Origin: Candidatus Hydrogenedentota bacterium
Lineage (GTDB): Bacteria; Hydrogenedentota; Hydrogenedentia; Hydrogenedentales; CAITNO01
DNA length: 12,402 bases
Direction: 5' to 3'
Assembly (NCBI GenBank): GCA_022710255.1
Contig: JAKLHG010000055.1
Location: 1 to 12,402, forward strand
The notes under the pieces were generated by a model, which saw only the letters and a program-made list of their open reading frames with translations, was not told the origin of the DNA and searched no databases. The stretch's first letter is position 1; every line of letters starts with the position of its first letter. Position numbers and translations under genes: made by a program. Positions 1 through 6,464 of the stretch are shown here, piece after piece.

Positions 1-1
1 T

Positions 2-376
2 CGCCTGGGTGGTGAAGGGCGCCAACAGATAGGCGTGAAGATCAATAGTCGACCCCGGATGATCGGCGCGCTCGATACGCGGCGGTCCCTGCTGCTGCTG
101 CGCAAGACCCGGCAGAAGCCGGGACTGTATTTCAATATCGCCGATAATGAGCAGGTTGCCGGCCCCTTTTCCGCAGCGGACCTGTACAGCATCTTCAACG
201 GCGGCGACCTCGGCTTTTATGAACTGGAGACCATTGGCGCCATGAATACCGCCGACGGCTGCCTGGCCGCCAGCGCCCTGTATTCGGAAACGCTGATACT
301 GAAGGGGCGCACCGCGGAGTTGCTTCGCTACCTGTCGGAACGGGAAGACGTCCGCCTTGATTCATCCCTGATATAG
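2..376 (+). CDS. C-terminal part of an uncharacterised protein, cut by the left edge
   Basis: The frame is open from base 2 to a TAG at 374-376. A GTG at 35 could be a start, but no ribosome binding site precedes it and the residues upstream read on naturally, so this is most likely the tail (about 124 residues) of a longer gene. Visible segments are a basic stretch ending in a hydrophobic run (RSLLLLRKTR), then GLYFNIADNEQ, and a GFYELETIGAM segment near the end. From memory, a similar 'FYELET' stretch occurs in a conserved family of unknown function with a mutarotase-like beta-sandwich fold (DUF6786-type). That recall is untested and the family call is weak. No signal peptide can be judged because the N-terminus is missing. 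The gene converges on the AraC gene with only about 30 bp between stops. Confidence 0.7.
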   Translation, partial: RLGGEGRQQIGVKINSRPRMIGALDTRRSLLLLRKTRQKPGLYFNIADNEQVAGPFSAADLYSIFNGGDLGFYELETIGAMNTADGCLAASALYSETLILKGRTAELLRYLSEREDVRLDSSLI

Positions 377-407
377 GCCTTAACACCCGTGCCCGGCATA
401 AAAGATA

Positions 408-1031
408 TTACTGAAGCTTGTCGTTCCGCTGGTCCCGGAGGGAAGCATACCGGTTTCGATAGGCGATGGGCGTGATACCCTGGTGCTTTTTAAACATGCG
501 GGTGAAATGGGCGGAGTCGCAGTATCCGAGGGCGTGCGCGACTTCGGTGATGGAGCAGTCCGGATTCAGGAGCTGGTTGCAGGCGTGTTGCACGCGCCGA
601 CGCTGGTAATTGGTCATGGGGCTCCATCCCGTGGCTTTCCGGAAGACCGCGCTGAGATGGTCGGGGCAGAGTCCAAGTATTTCCGCCAGGCTGCCCACGC
701 TGAACGCTTCACACTGGAGTATGACTTCTTCGATATGTTCCAACGCGGCTACGACCTCTTCCCGAAATCCCAGCCCCACGTCAAACGCGCTCTGTCTTGC
801 ATAGGAGCGGCTCAGCAGTATGAGCGCCTTGAGCAGCGAAGAACGCAGAAAGGTCAGAGAGGGGTGTTTTTCCACCGATTCTCGGCCGATATCGGCAAGT
901 TCGTTATCCACGGCGCCCATCTCACATTCGGAAAGGCAGAACGCGGCCGGCGCCCTGTCCTTGGATTGCCTGAACAGCGCGGCGGCGATAAACAGGGGAA
1001 CCAGTCCGGTCTCGCGCCAGTGTGCCATCAA
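408..1031 (-). CDS. AraC-type DNA-binding half (downstream of the in-frame stop)
   Basis: This is the open part after the TAA: about 207 residues from a TTG at 1031, or 206 from the ATG at 1028. The ATG has a GGGGA a few bases upstream, so reinitiation is conceivable. Two helix-turn-helix units are visible, at roughly residues 112-131 (SVGSLAEILGLCPDHLSAVF) and 161-182 (ITEVAHALGYCDSAHFTRMF), followed by the family signature KKHQGITPIAYR. This is a textbook AraC/XylS C-terminal domain. The cysteines at 122 and 171 are unremarkable. On its own the domain could bind DNA but would lack ligand control. It lies on the opposite strand to, and upstream of, the hydrolase/symporter operon. The domain call is very sure; whether this half is made as a separate protein is unknown. 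Confidence 0.85.
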   Translation of the reverse strand: MMAHWRETGLVPLFIAAALFRQSKDRAPAAFCLSECEMGAVDNELADIGRESVEKHPSLTFLRSSLLKALILLSRSYARQSAFDVGLGFREEVVAALEHIEEVILQCEAFSVGSLAEILGLCPDHLSAVFRKATGWSPMTNYQRRRVQHACNQLLNPDCSITEVAHALGYCDSAHFTRMFKKHQGITPIAYRNRYASLRDQRNDKLQ

Positions 1032-1091
1032 ATCCCCGGCAAGCCATTCGGTGAGGTAATAGAGGTTGGTCTGGTGCAGTCCCTCAATGCC

Positions 1092-1439
1092 TTATATGGC
1101 ATGGGTCATCCCCGGTGCAAGTACGATAACCGTTCCCTGCCCGACCATATCTTCCCCATGTGAAGTGCGATGCAGTGCTTTACCCCGTCGAATAATGGAT
1201 ACTTCAAAGTGGTCGTGTGAATGGGGACGTTGGTCTTGGGACTCCGGAACATAGACAGGACAGCCATAATGCCAGCCCGGATGGTCTGGATGATTGGGAA
1301 GGAGGCTTCTGAACGGTCCCTTGCCGGAAATCCAGGAACCCACCCGTACCGGGCGGCTGGCGGAAACCCCGACCTCGTCCATCGTGGAGGTATACAGCGG
1401 CGTGAAATCACAGCCTGTATTTTTGGGTGTGGATGCCAT
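1092..1439 (-). CDS. AraC-type cupin sensor half (upstream of the in-frame stop)
   Basis: This 115-residue fragment starts at ATG 1439 with no strong ribosome binding site; an ATG at 1382 is an alternative. It carries the N-terminal cupin of AraC regulators. The conserved part is RPHSHDHFEVSIIRRGKALH (about residues 71-90), where the H-x-H-D-H-F-E pattern matches the first cupin motif, followed by the turn GQGTVIVLAPGMTHAI that ends at the stop. In intact relatives this domain binds the effector and drives dimer contacts. Alone it would lack the DNA-binding domain. It is most likely a fragment of the 408-1439 gene. Confidence 0.6.
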   Translation of the reverse strand: MASTPKNTGCDFTPLYTSTMDEVGVSASRPVRVGSWISGKGPFRSLLPNHPDHPGWHYGCPVYVPESQDQRPHSHDHFEVSIIRRGKALHRTSHGEDMVGQGTVIVLAPGMTHAI

Positions 1440-1875
1440 AAGCCTGAAACCGCCCTGTCATGCCGTGTCTAACGAGGTGTCATCTGTACTCCGTGTCCCG
1501 TCTTCCCCGTGTTTTAAACCAGGACGGGCAGGTATCATCACGCTTTTGCCCCGTTAAGGCCTTGTTTAGCCTTCGATTTTTTCTTCGGGAAACCAGCACA
1601 CCATACAAAAACAACTACACAACGAGGCTGTATTATTTTGCGCCTGTACGGGCCGCTTAACAAGTATAAACGACTTGATATATAAAAAGAAAAGCGGATT
1701 TTCCCAAACACTACCTACTCAGCGCCGGAGTATATTTTCTTATGGTGTTCTCGGATTCTTACAATGTTATCGCCAAAGCTAACAAGATACCACATTTGTC
1801 CTGTTGCATAATTAAAGACTATGATAGCCGTCCCGCCGTAATGCTTTACCGTTGATCAGAAAGGCTTGAGATTCC
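1440..1875. other. Divergent intergenic region between the AraC gene and the hydrolase operon
   Basis: These 436 bp hold no convincing gene. The region is visibly richer in A+T than the flanking genes, especially 1560-1830, as expected of a control region. It contains the candidate promoter at 1796-1825, a partly repeated motif (GCTTAACAAGTATA at 1655-1668 and GCTAACAAGATAC at 1778-1790) that could be a pair of regulator half-sites, a small inverted repeat CCCGTC/GACGGG at 1497-1502 and 1523-1528, and a 37-codon open frame at 1742-1855 that I regard as doubtful. No tRNA or classical riboswitch was recognised. Confidence 0.6.
1796..1825 (+). promoter_or_regulatory. Candidate sigma-70-type promoter of the hydrolase/symporter operon
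   Basis: TTGTCC at 1796-1801 (4 of 6 matches to TTGACA) and TATGAT at 1820-1825 (5 of 6 matches to TATAAT) are separated by 18 bp. This would put the transcript start near 1832 and give a 5' leader of roughly 44 bases. An AAAGG lies 11 bases before the ATG at 1876. The box match is moderate and the surroundings are AT-rich, so a chance match is possible. The second copy of the AACAAG motif (1778-1790) lies just upstream of the -35 box, where an AraC activator would be expected to bind. Confidence 0.4.
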
Positions 1876-4764
1876 ATGCATACAAGGCCAACCGCCCTGA
1901 TGAAGGACGTGGTGAGCGTTTTATTCCTGTTCTTTCTGGTTTTAACGGGAATTCCCCACATGAGCAGGGACGTGTTCGCGCAGGAACCGATAGAACTGGA
2001 ATCAGATAGTTTCTCCCTTCATGTCAGCGCGAATGGCCTCGTTGCCGGCTTGGTGGACCATGTAACGGGTACGAATTATATCAACAGGGAATCCCCTACT
2101 TCTTTTGCGGTGCTTAAGGGGGCTTCCCGCGCCTGTTATTCCAAGGCGGCCCGCTATGACGGGAAACAACTGGTCATTGATTTCGAAGAACCCGCCGGAC
2201 AGGTTGCTTTTACGGTTACCGCGGAGCGGCGGCGCCTTGTCTTCGAGGTCGCGTCATTAACCTGGTCGGATGCGGAAGAACTTGTCTTTGCGGGGATGCC
2301 GCTTGCCCTTAAAGGCGACCTTGCGGAGCCCTTCGGGGTTAGCCCTCTGGCGCTTAACCTGCAGACCAATTGCCATACCATCCCTGGACTGAATTCCAGC
2401 CTGTCCGGCTTCATGGCGTACAGACATTTCGGAATCGTCGGCGCACGGGGGGCCATTATCGCCTGCCCGGTAAACGAGATGCGCGATGCGCTGAAAGAGG
2501 CGGTGAAATCATCTCCCGGCCTGGTCTGTTCGTCGCTGGGAGGACCATGGGCGCTGGATGCGGAGATCAATCAAGGCTCGTATCTCATCGCCTCGGAAGA
2601 GGACGTGACGGAGGCCAATGTGGACAAATGGATTGAAGCGGCCCGTCAGGCGGGCGCGACGCAGATTGACCTGCATGGCGGCCATCCTTTCCGATGGGGG
2701 GATTACGAGGTGAACCGGGAAGTGTACCCGCGCGGCCGCGACAGTTTGAAAGCAGTGGCAGATGCCATACATGAGGCCGGCCTGTGTGTGGGGCTGCACT
2801 CCTATGCCTTCTTTATCGCCAAGGAAACGCCCTGGGTAACTCCCGTGCCGGACCCGCGCCTGGACTATGATGCTACGTTTACCCTGGCAGGCGACCTGTC
2901 CGATACGGATGCCGTGATTCCGGTGATGGAAAGCACGGAGGCCATGTCCACGGTTACGGGGTTCCAGGTGCGCAACAGTGTGACTCTGTGGATTGACGAT
3001 GAATTGATTCTCTATGCCGACATCGGAAAAGACAGTCCCTATGAATTCAGGCAATGCATTCGCGGCGCCCACGGCACACGCCCTGCCGCCCACGCAAAGA
3101 ATGCGCCCATCCGGCACCTGAAAGAATGTTTCGGGTTGTTTGTTCCCCGGGGAGATTCCACGCTCTATACCGAGGTGGCGCAACGCACGGCTGAGTTGTA
3201 CAACTATTGTGGTTTTGACATGCTCTACCTTGACGCCCTGGATGGCGCCGGCATTCTGGCTGGCGGCGGGAATGCCTGGCACTATGAAGCGAAGTTCGTT
3301 CATGAATTGATGAACCGACTTGACAGGCCGCCTGTGATGGAAATGAGCACGTTTTCCCATCATCTGTGGTGCGCGCGTTCCCGAATGCAGGCATGGGATT
3401 GTCCCTCCCGCGCTGTCAAGGATCTCGTGGATTGCCACGTGCTGGGCAACCTGCAATGGAAAGCGGCGTTTCTGCCCACGCACCTGGGCTGGTGGGGCAA
3501 TTTCGGCTGGGACGGCATTCACCCGGAACGCACCATGCCCGATGATATGGAATATTTATGTGCCAAGGCCCTTGCCACGGACAGCAGCTTATCCTACATT
3601 GTGGGGTTCGGACCGGAAAGCCTCAAACATGAAACCGTACAGCGTCTGGCAGGCATAGCAAGGCGTTATGAGAAGCTTCGTTTAGCAGGCGCGGTGCCGG
3701 ATTCTGTTAAAGAACGTCTTGCGGCACGCGGTGCAGAATTTACGCTTAGTGCGGAAGGGGATGAGCCCTGTCGGTTCCGGGAAGTTGTCTATGCCGCACA
3801 TGTGGTTGCCGCAGGCGGGGACCCGGAGGAATGGAGTGTTCATAATCCCTATGAAACGCAGCCCATGGCGGTCCGCATCGAGGCGCTTCTCGCGGTAAAC
3901 GAAGCCGATGACTCCGCAAGCGTCCTTTTGACCGACTGGAGCGATATTGAATCCTTTGAACGAACGACCCAGGAAGGGGTCGTCGGAACCTTGAACGCGA
4001 CGGATGAGGCCAGGGCTGCCGGTGAGCCCGCTGCGGTTCTTGTCGCGCAAAACAATTCCGTGGAACCGGACCGTGCGTGGGCTTCCTTTACGCGGGAGTT
4101 CGAAACCCCCATGGAGTTGAAGCATAAAGGGCTTGGCGTATGGGTCAAGGGGGACGGACAAGGCGCCGTGCTCAATCTGCAATTGCGATCCCCACAACAT
4201 CTGGGAGGCGGGTTTGCCGACCGCTATATCGCCTTGGATTTTGAAGGATGGCGCCATTTCGCGCTGGTTGAAGCGGAGTCCCATGCCCTCTCCAGGTATG
4301 AATGGGGGCATACCCGGCGATGGAAAGACTTGACCGCAGACCCAAACGCCATTACTCCCTTTGCCTATCCCATGTATAACACCTGGCCGGATTACTGGAA
4401 TATTGCTTTCCTGACCGTTGGCATCAACAATCTTCCGGTTGGAAAATCCGTACAGGCAGGGCTGGGGCCCATTTGCGCATTGCCCCTTGGTAGAGCGACA
4501 TTGATTAACCCTGCTGTTACTATCAACGGCGAAACCTTGACTTTTCCGGTGAAACTCGAAAGCGGGAGCTATATGGAGTTCCGGTCAAAAAAGGACTGCA
4601 AGGTTTACAATGCCAACGGTGACTGCCTGGGCGATGTCATTCCGACAGGGGATGTTCCCTTGATACGTTCCGGTGATAATACATGCGTGTTCAAATGCGC
4701 ATCGGACGAACAGGAACGCCCACGGGCAAAATATACGATAGTATTTTCCGGGAATGAATTATAG
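1876..4764 (+). CDS. Secreted multidomain TIM-barrel glycoside-hydrolase-like protein
   Basis: This is a 962-residue protein. Residues 1-36 are a signal peptide: lysine at 10, a hydrophobic run at 12-25 and a likely cut after VFA. Residues 37-235 look like an N-terminal beta-sandwich of the kind preceding GH36-type barrels. Residues 240-610 look like a TIM barrel, with strands such as ATQIDLHGG (261-269) and CVGLHSYAFF (304-313), FDMLYLDALDG (447-457; D453 is a candidate catalytic acid), VMEMST (487-492) and HLGWWGNFGW (536-545). About 85 residues (330-415) inserted in the barrel carry an RGAHGT...H motif. Residues 735-870 resemble a jelly-roll carbohydrate-binding domain (GLGVWVKGDGQG, IALDFEGWRHF). 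I cannot assign a GH family and the substrate is unknown. It is the first gene of an operon with the SSS symporter, so it probably releases or binds the saccharide that is imported. Confidence 0.75.
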   Translation: MHTRPTALMKDVVSVLFLFFLVLTGIPHMSRDVFAQEPIELESDSFSLHVSANGLVAGLVDHVTGTNYINRESPTSFAVLKGASRACYSKAARYDGKQLVIDFEEPAGQVAFTVTAERRRLVFEVASLTWSDAEELVFAGMPLALKGDLAEPFGVSPLALNLQTNCHTIPGLNSSLSGFMAYRHFGIVGARGAIIACPVNEMRDALKEAVKSSPGLVCSSLGGPWALDAEINQGSYLIASEEDVTEANVDKWIEAARQAGATQIDLHGGHPFRWGDYEVNREVYPRGRDSLKAVADAIHEAGLCVGLHSYAFFIAKETPWVTPVPDPRLDYDATFTLAGDLSDTDAVIPVMESTEAMSTVTGFQVRNSVTLWIDDELILYADIGKDSPYEFRQCIRGAHGTRPAAHAKNAPIRHLKECFGLFVPRGDSTLYTEVAQRTAELYNYCGFDMLYLDALDGAGILAGGGNAWHYEAKFVHELMNRLDRPPVMEMSTFSHHLWCARSRMQAWDCPSRAVKDLVDCHVLGNLQWKAAFLPTHLGWWGNFGWDGIHPERTMPDDMEYLCAKALATDSSLSYIVGFGPESLKHETVQRLAGIARRYEKLRLAGAVPDSVKERLAARGAEFTLSAEGDEPCRFREVVYAAHVVAAGGDPEEWSVHNPYETQPMAVRIEALLAVNEADDSASVLLTDWSDIESFERTTQEGVVGTLNATDEARAAGEPAAVLVAQNNSVEPDRAWASFTREFETPMELKHKGLGVWVKGDGQGAVLNLQLRSPQHLGGGFADRYIALDFEGWRHFALVEAESHALSRYEWGHTRRWKDLTADPNAITPFAYPMYNTWPDYWNIAFLTVGINNLPVGKSVQAGLGPICALPLGRATLINPAVTINGETLTFPVKLESGSYMEFRSKKDCKVYNANGDCLGDVIPTGDVPLIRSGDNTCVFKCASDEQERPRAKYTIVFSGNEL

Positions 4765-4777
4765 TGACTCAAACCGC

Positions 4778-4782
4778 GGAGG
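4778..4782 (+). promoter_or_regulatory. Ribosome binding site GGAGG that decides the symporter start
   Basis: GGAGG lies 7 bases before the ATG at 4790. An in-frame ATG at 4754, overlapping the end of the hydrolase gene, has no such site and would add 12 polar residues not expected before the first membrane segment, so 4790 is preferred. Confidence 0.8.
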
Positions 4783-4789
4783 CGCGCCT

Positions 4790-6280
4790 ATGAGTAATTT
4801 TACATGGATAGACGGAAGCATTGTGGGTGTGTACCTGCTTGCCACCATGGCAGCCGGGATCATGGTGCGCAAATATGTGGGGCGCGTCGAAACGTTTCTC
4901 GTGGCGGGGCGCGAAATGAACGTGTATCTCGGCATCGCTTCGCTGGCTTCCACGGAATTCGGCATCGTCACCTGCATGTATACCGCCCAGAACGGTTTTG
5001 ACAAAGGTTTCGCGGGCGCCACGCCCGGGATCCTTTTCGGGCTGGCCTACGTAATCATCGGGTGGACGGGCTTCTGCATCAAGCCCATGCGCCGGTCGGG
5101 CGTCATGACCCTGCCTGAATTGTTCGAAAGCAAGTTTGGCGCGCGGATTCGATGGCTGAGCGGCCTGGTTATCATCCTTTCCGGGTTGCTGAATATGGGC
5201 GTTTATTTGCGCATGGGCGGAGAATTCCTTATCTCCGTCGCGGGCATTTCCCCCGGCGGGCATACGCTGGAGATCATGATGTCCGTGCTGCTGATCTCCG
5301 TGGCGGCATATACCATTCTGGGCGGCATGCTGTCCGTGCTGGTGACGGATTTCCTGCAGTTCATTGTGATGAGCGCGGGCATGATCCTGGTGACGGTGTT
5401 GATCATTCTTCGCGTGGGCTGGGGAACGCTGCTGGAAACAGTGGAGACCCATTACGGCGCGGGCGGTTTCAACCCTTTTCTAAACGCGGATATGGGATGG
5501 TCTTTCGTGCTGTTCAACGGACTGGTGGTGACGGCGTGTGTGCTTACACATCAGCCGGTGATTCAGCGGGTATTCGCGGCCAAGGACGAGCGCACCGGGC
5601 AGCGGGTGTTTACCCGGACCAGCTTCTTTTTCGTTTGCCGCTTCATGATTCCCGGGATTTGGGGCATTGCCGCCCTGGCCATGCTGCCTGCGGAGGCGAT
5701 CGGCGAAAACACGCGCGCCGCCATGCCCATGTTTCTTGCGACCATCCTGCCCGTGGGTCTGATGGGCATTCTGGTGGCTTCCATGCTCGCGGCGGACATG
5801 TCCACCGATTCCTCTTACCTGCTCGCTTATGGCAGTGTCATTTACAACGACCTGCTGGGCCCCCTGCGCAAACGCCTGGGCCTGACGGACCGGCAGGGGA
5901 TTCTCTGGAACCGGCTTATCGTGGCGTCCCTGGGCATATTCTTTTTGTTCTATGGGCTGTGGTATCCCCTGAAGGGAAGCGTCTGGTCCTACCTGACCAT
6001 TACGGCCACTATCGGATTCGCCAGCATGACAACCCTGCTCATTTCCTGTTGCTACTGGAAGCGGGCGAACAGTCATGGCGCCGCCGCCGCCATCCTCGTC
6101 GGCGCGTTGATTCCCCTAGCCTACCTGATCCTTGAACTGATCCCCGCCACGCAGCATCTGGCGCTTAAGATAGGGCCCAACTGGTCGGGCATCGCCGCTT
6201 TCGCGGGATCCGCCCTGGCCATGATATCCGGTTCTCTTCTTACACAAAGGCAGAATGTGTCCCGGGAGGTCTCGTCATGA
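4790..6280 (+). CDS. Sodium:solute symporter (SSS family)
   Basis: This 496-residue inner-membrane protein would use the sodium gradient to import a small solute, probably a sugar or sugar acid given its neighbours. Family signs are a first membrane span at about 10-26, the FLVAGREMN segment (37-45) before span 2, GGMLSVLVTDFLQF (178-191) typical of SSS, and the AADMSTDSSYLLA helix (334-346), whose serine/threonine residues match the Na2 sodium site of this LeuT-fold family. About 12-13 hydrophobic spans are visible and the length is typical. It starts 25 bp after the hydrolase stop and its own stop overlaps the next start as ATGA (6277-6280), so all three genes are probably co-transcribed. 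The substrate cannot be read from the sequence. Confidence 0.93.
   Translation: MSNFTWIDGSIVGVYLLATMAAGIMVRKYVGRVETFLVAGREMNVYLGIASLASTEFGIVTCMYTAQNGFDKGFAGATPGILFGLAYVIIGWTGFCIKPMRRSGVMTLPELFESKFGARIRWLSGLVIILSGLLNMGVYLRMGGEFLISVAGISPGGHTLEIMMSVLLISVAAYTILGGMLSVLVTDFLQFIVMSAGMILVTVLIILRVGWGTLLETVETHYGAGGFNPFLNADMGWSFVLFNGLVVTACVLTHQPVIQRVFAAKDERTGQRVFTRTSFFFVCRFMIPGIWGIAALAMLPAEAIGENTRAAMPMFLATILPVGLMGILVASMLAADMSTDSSYLLAYGSVIYNDLLGPLRKRLGLTDRQGILWNRLIVASLGIFFLFYGLWYPLKGSVWSYLTITATIGFASMTTLLISCCYWKRANSHGAAAAILVGALIPLAYLILELIPATQHLALKIGPNWSGIAAFAGSALAMISGSLLTQRQNVSREVSS
6264..6270 (+). promoter_or_regulatory. Strong ribosome binding site GGGAGGT for the small coupled gene
   Basis: GGGAGGT lies inside the 3' end of the symporter gene, 6 bases before the ATG at 6277. 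Its strength and spacing are the main reason to accept the following 56-codon frame as a gene. Confidence 0.75.
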
Positions 6281-6447
6281 GTGTGTTTGCCCATTGGTTC
6301 TGGAGTCTTCTGGCCCTCGCCTGCCTGCTCTGGTATGCCACCGTAGCCGTGGTGGTCGCCATCAAAGGCGCCCTTGACATCTTTGGCATGCTGTCACGCC
6401 TGCGGCAGGGTCAGGAAGAAAAGGAAGAAGGGGGGACGCCGTCATGA
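6277..6447 (+). CDS. Small single-span membrane protein coupled to the SSS symporter
   Basis: This 56-residue protein overlaps the symporter stop by four bases (ATGA) and has a strong ribosome binding site. The N-terminus starts MSVFAHWFW and runs into one hydrophobic helix at about residues 8-29 (LLALACLLWYATVAVVVAI). A short amphipathic stretch follows, IKGALDIFGMLSRLR (29-43), and then a charged tail rich in Glu, Lys and Gln (44-53). The tail's charge suggests it faces the cytoplasm. Some secondary transporters have tiny partner proteins encoded beside them (for example YhdT beside the pantothenate symporter PanF), so a role as an accessory subunit or stability factor of the symporter is plausible but unproven. 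Its own stop at 6445-6447 is 17 bp from the end of the convergent MFS gene. Confidence 0.72.
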   Translation: MSVFAHWFWSLLALACLLWYATVAVVVAIKGALDIFGMLSRLRQGQEEKEEGGTPS

Positions 6448-6464
6448 GCGGGCCGGAGGTCGTT

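Larger units (their letters stand above)
408..1439 (-). pseudogene. AraC-family transcriptional regulator interrupted by an in-frame TAA
   Basis: Read from the ATG at 1439, this minus-strand frame would give a 343-residue AraC-type regulator: an N-terminal cupin sensor, a linker and a C-terminal double helix-turn-helix. A single TAA at 1092-1094 breaks it right after the cupin motif, at GMTHAI. The reading frame does not change across the stop: the next residues, GIEGLHQTNLYYLTEWL, look like a normal continuation of the AraC linker. So the lesion is a nonsense codon, not a frameshift. Possible explanations are a recent inactivating mutation, a sequencing or assembly error, or separate translation of the two halves. 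Family members normally sense a sugar and activate neighbouring catabolic genes. The divergent hydrolase/symporter operon starting at 1876 is the obvious candidate target. Confidence 0.72.

Noticed and set aside
483..1163. Plus-strand open frame of about 226 codons
   Set aside because: It lies antisense to the AraC gene, whose helix-turn-helix domain is unmistakable; no ribosome binding site and no recognisable domain.
2509..3522. Minus-strand open frame of about 337 codons
   Set aside because: Antisense shadow of the large hydrolase-like gene, with histidine- and arginine-rich composition and no domain.
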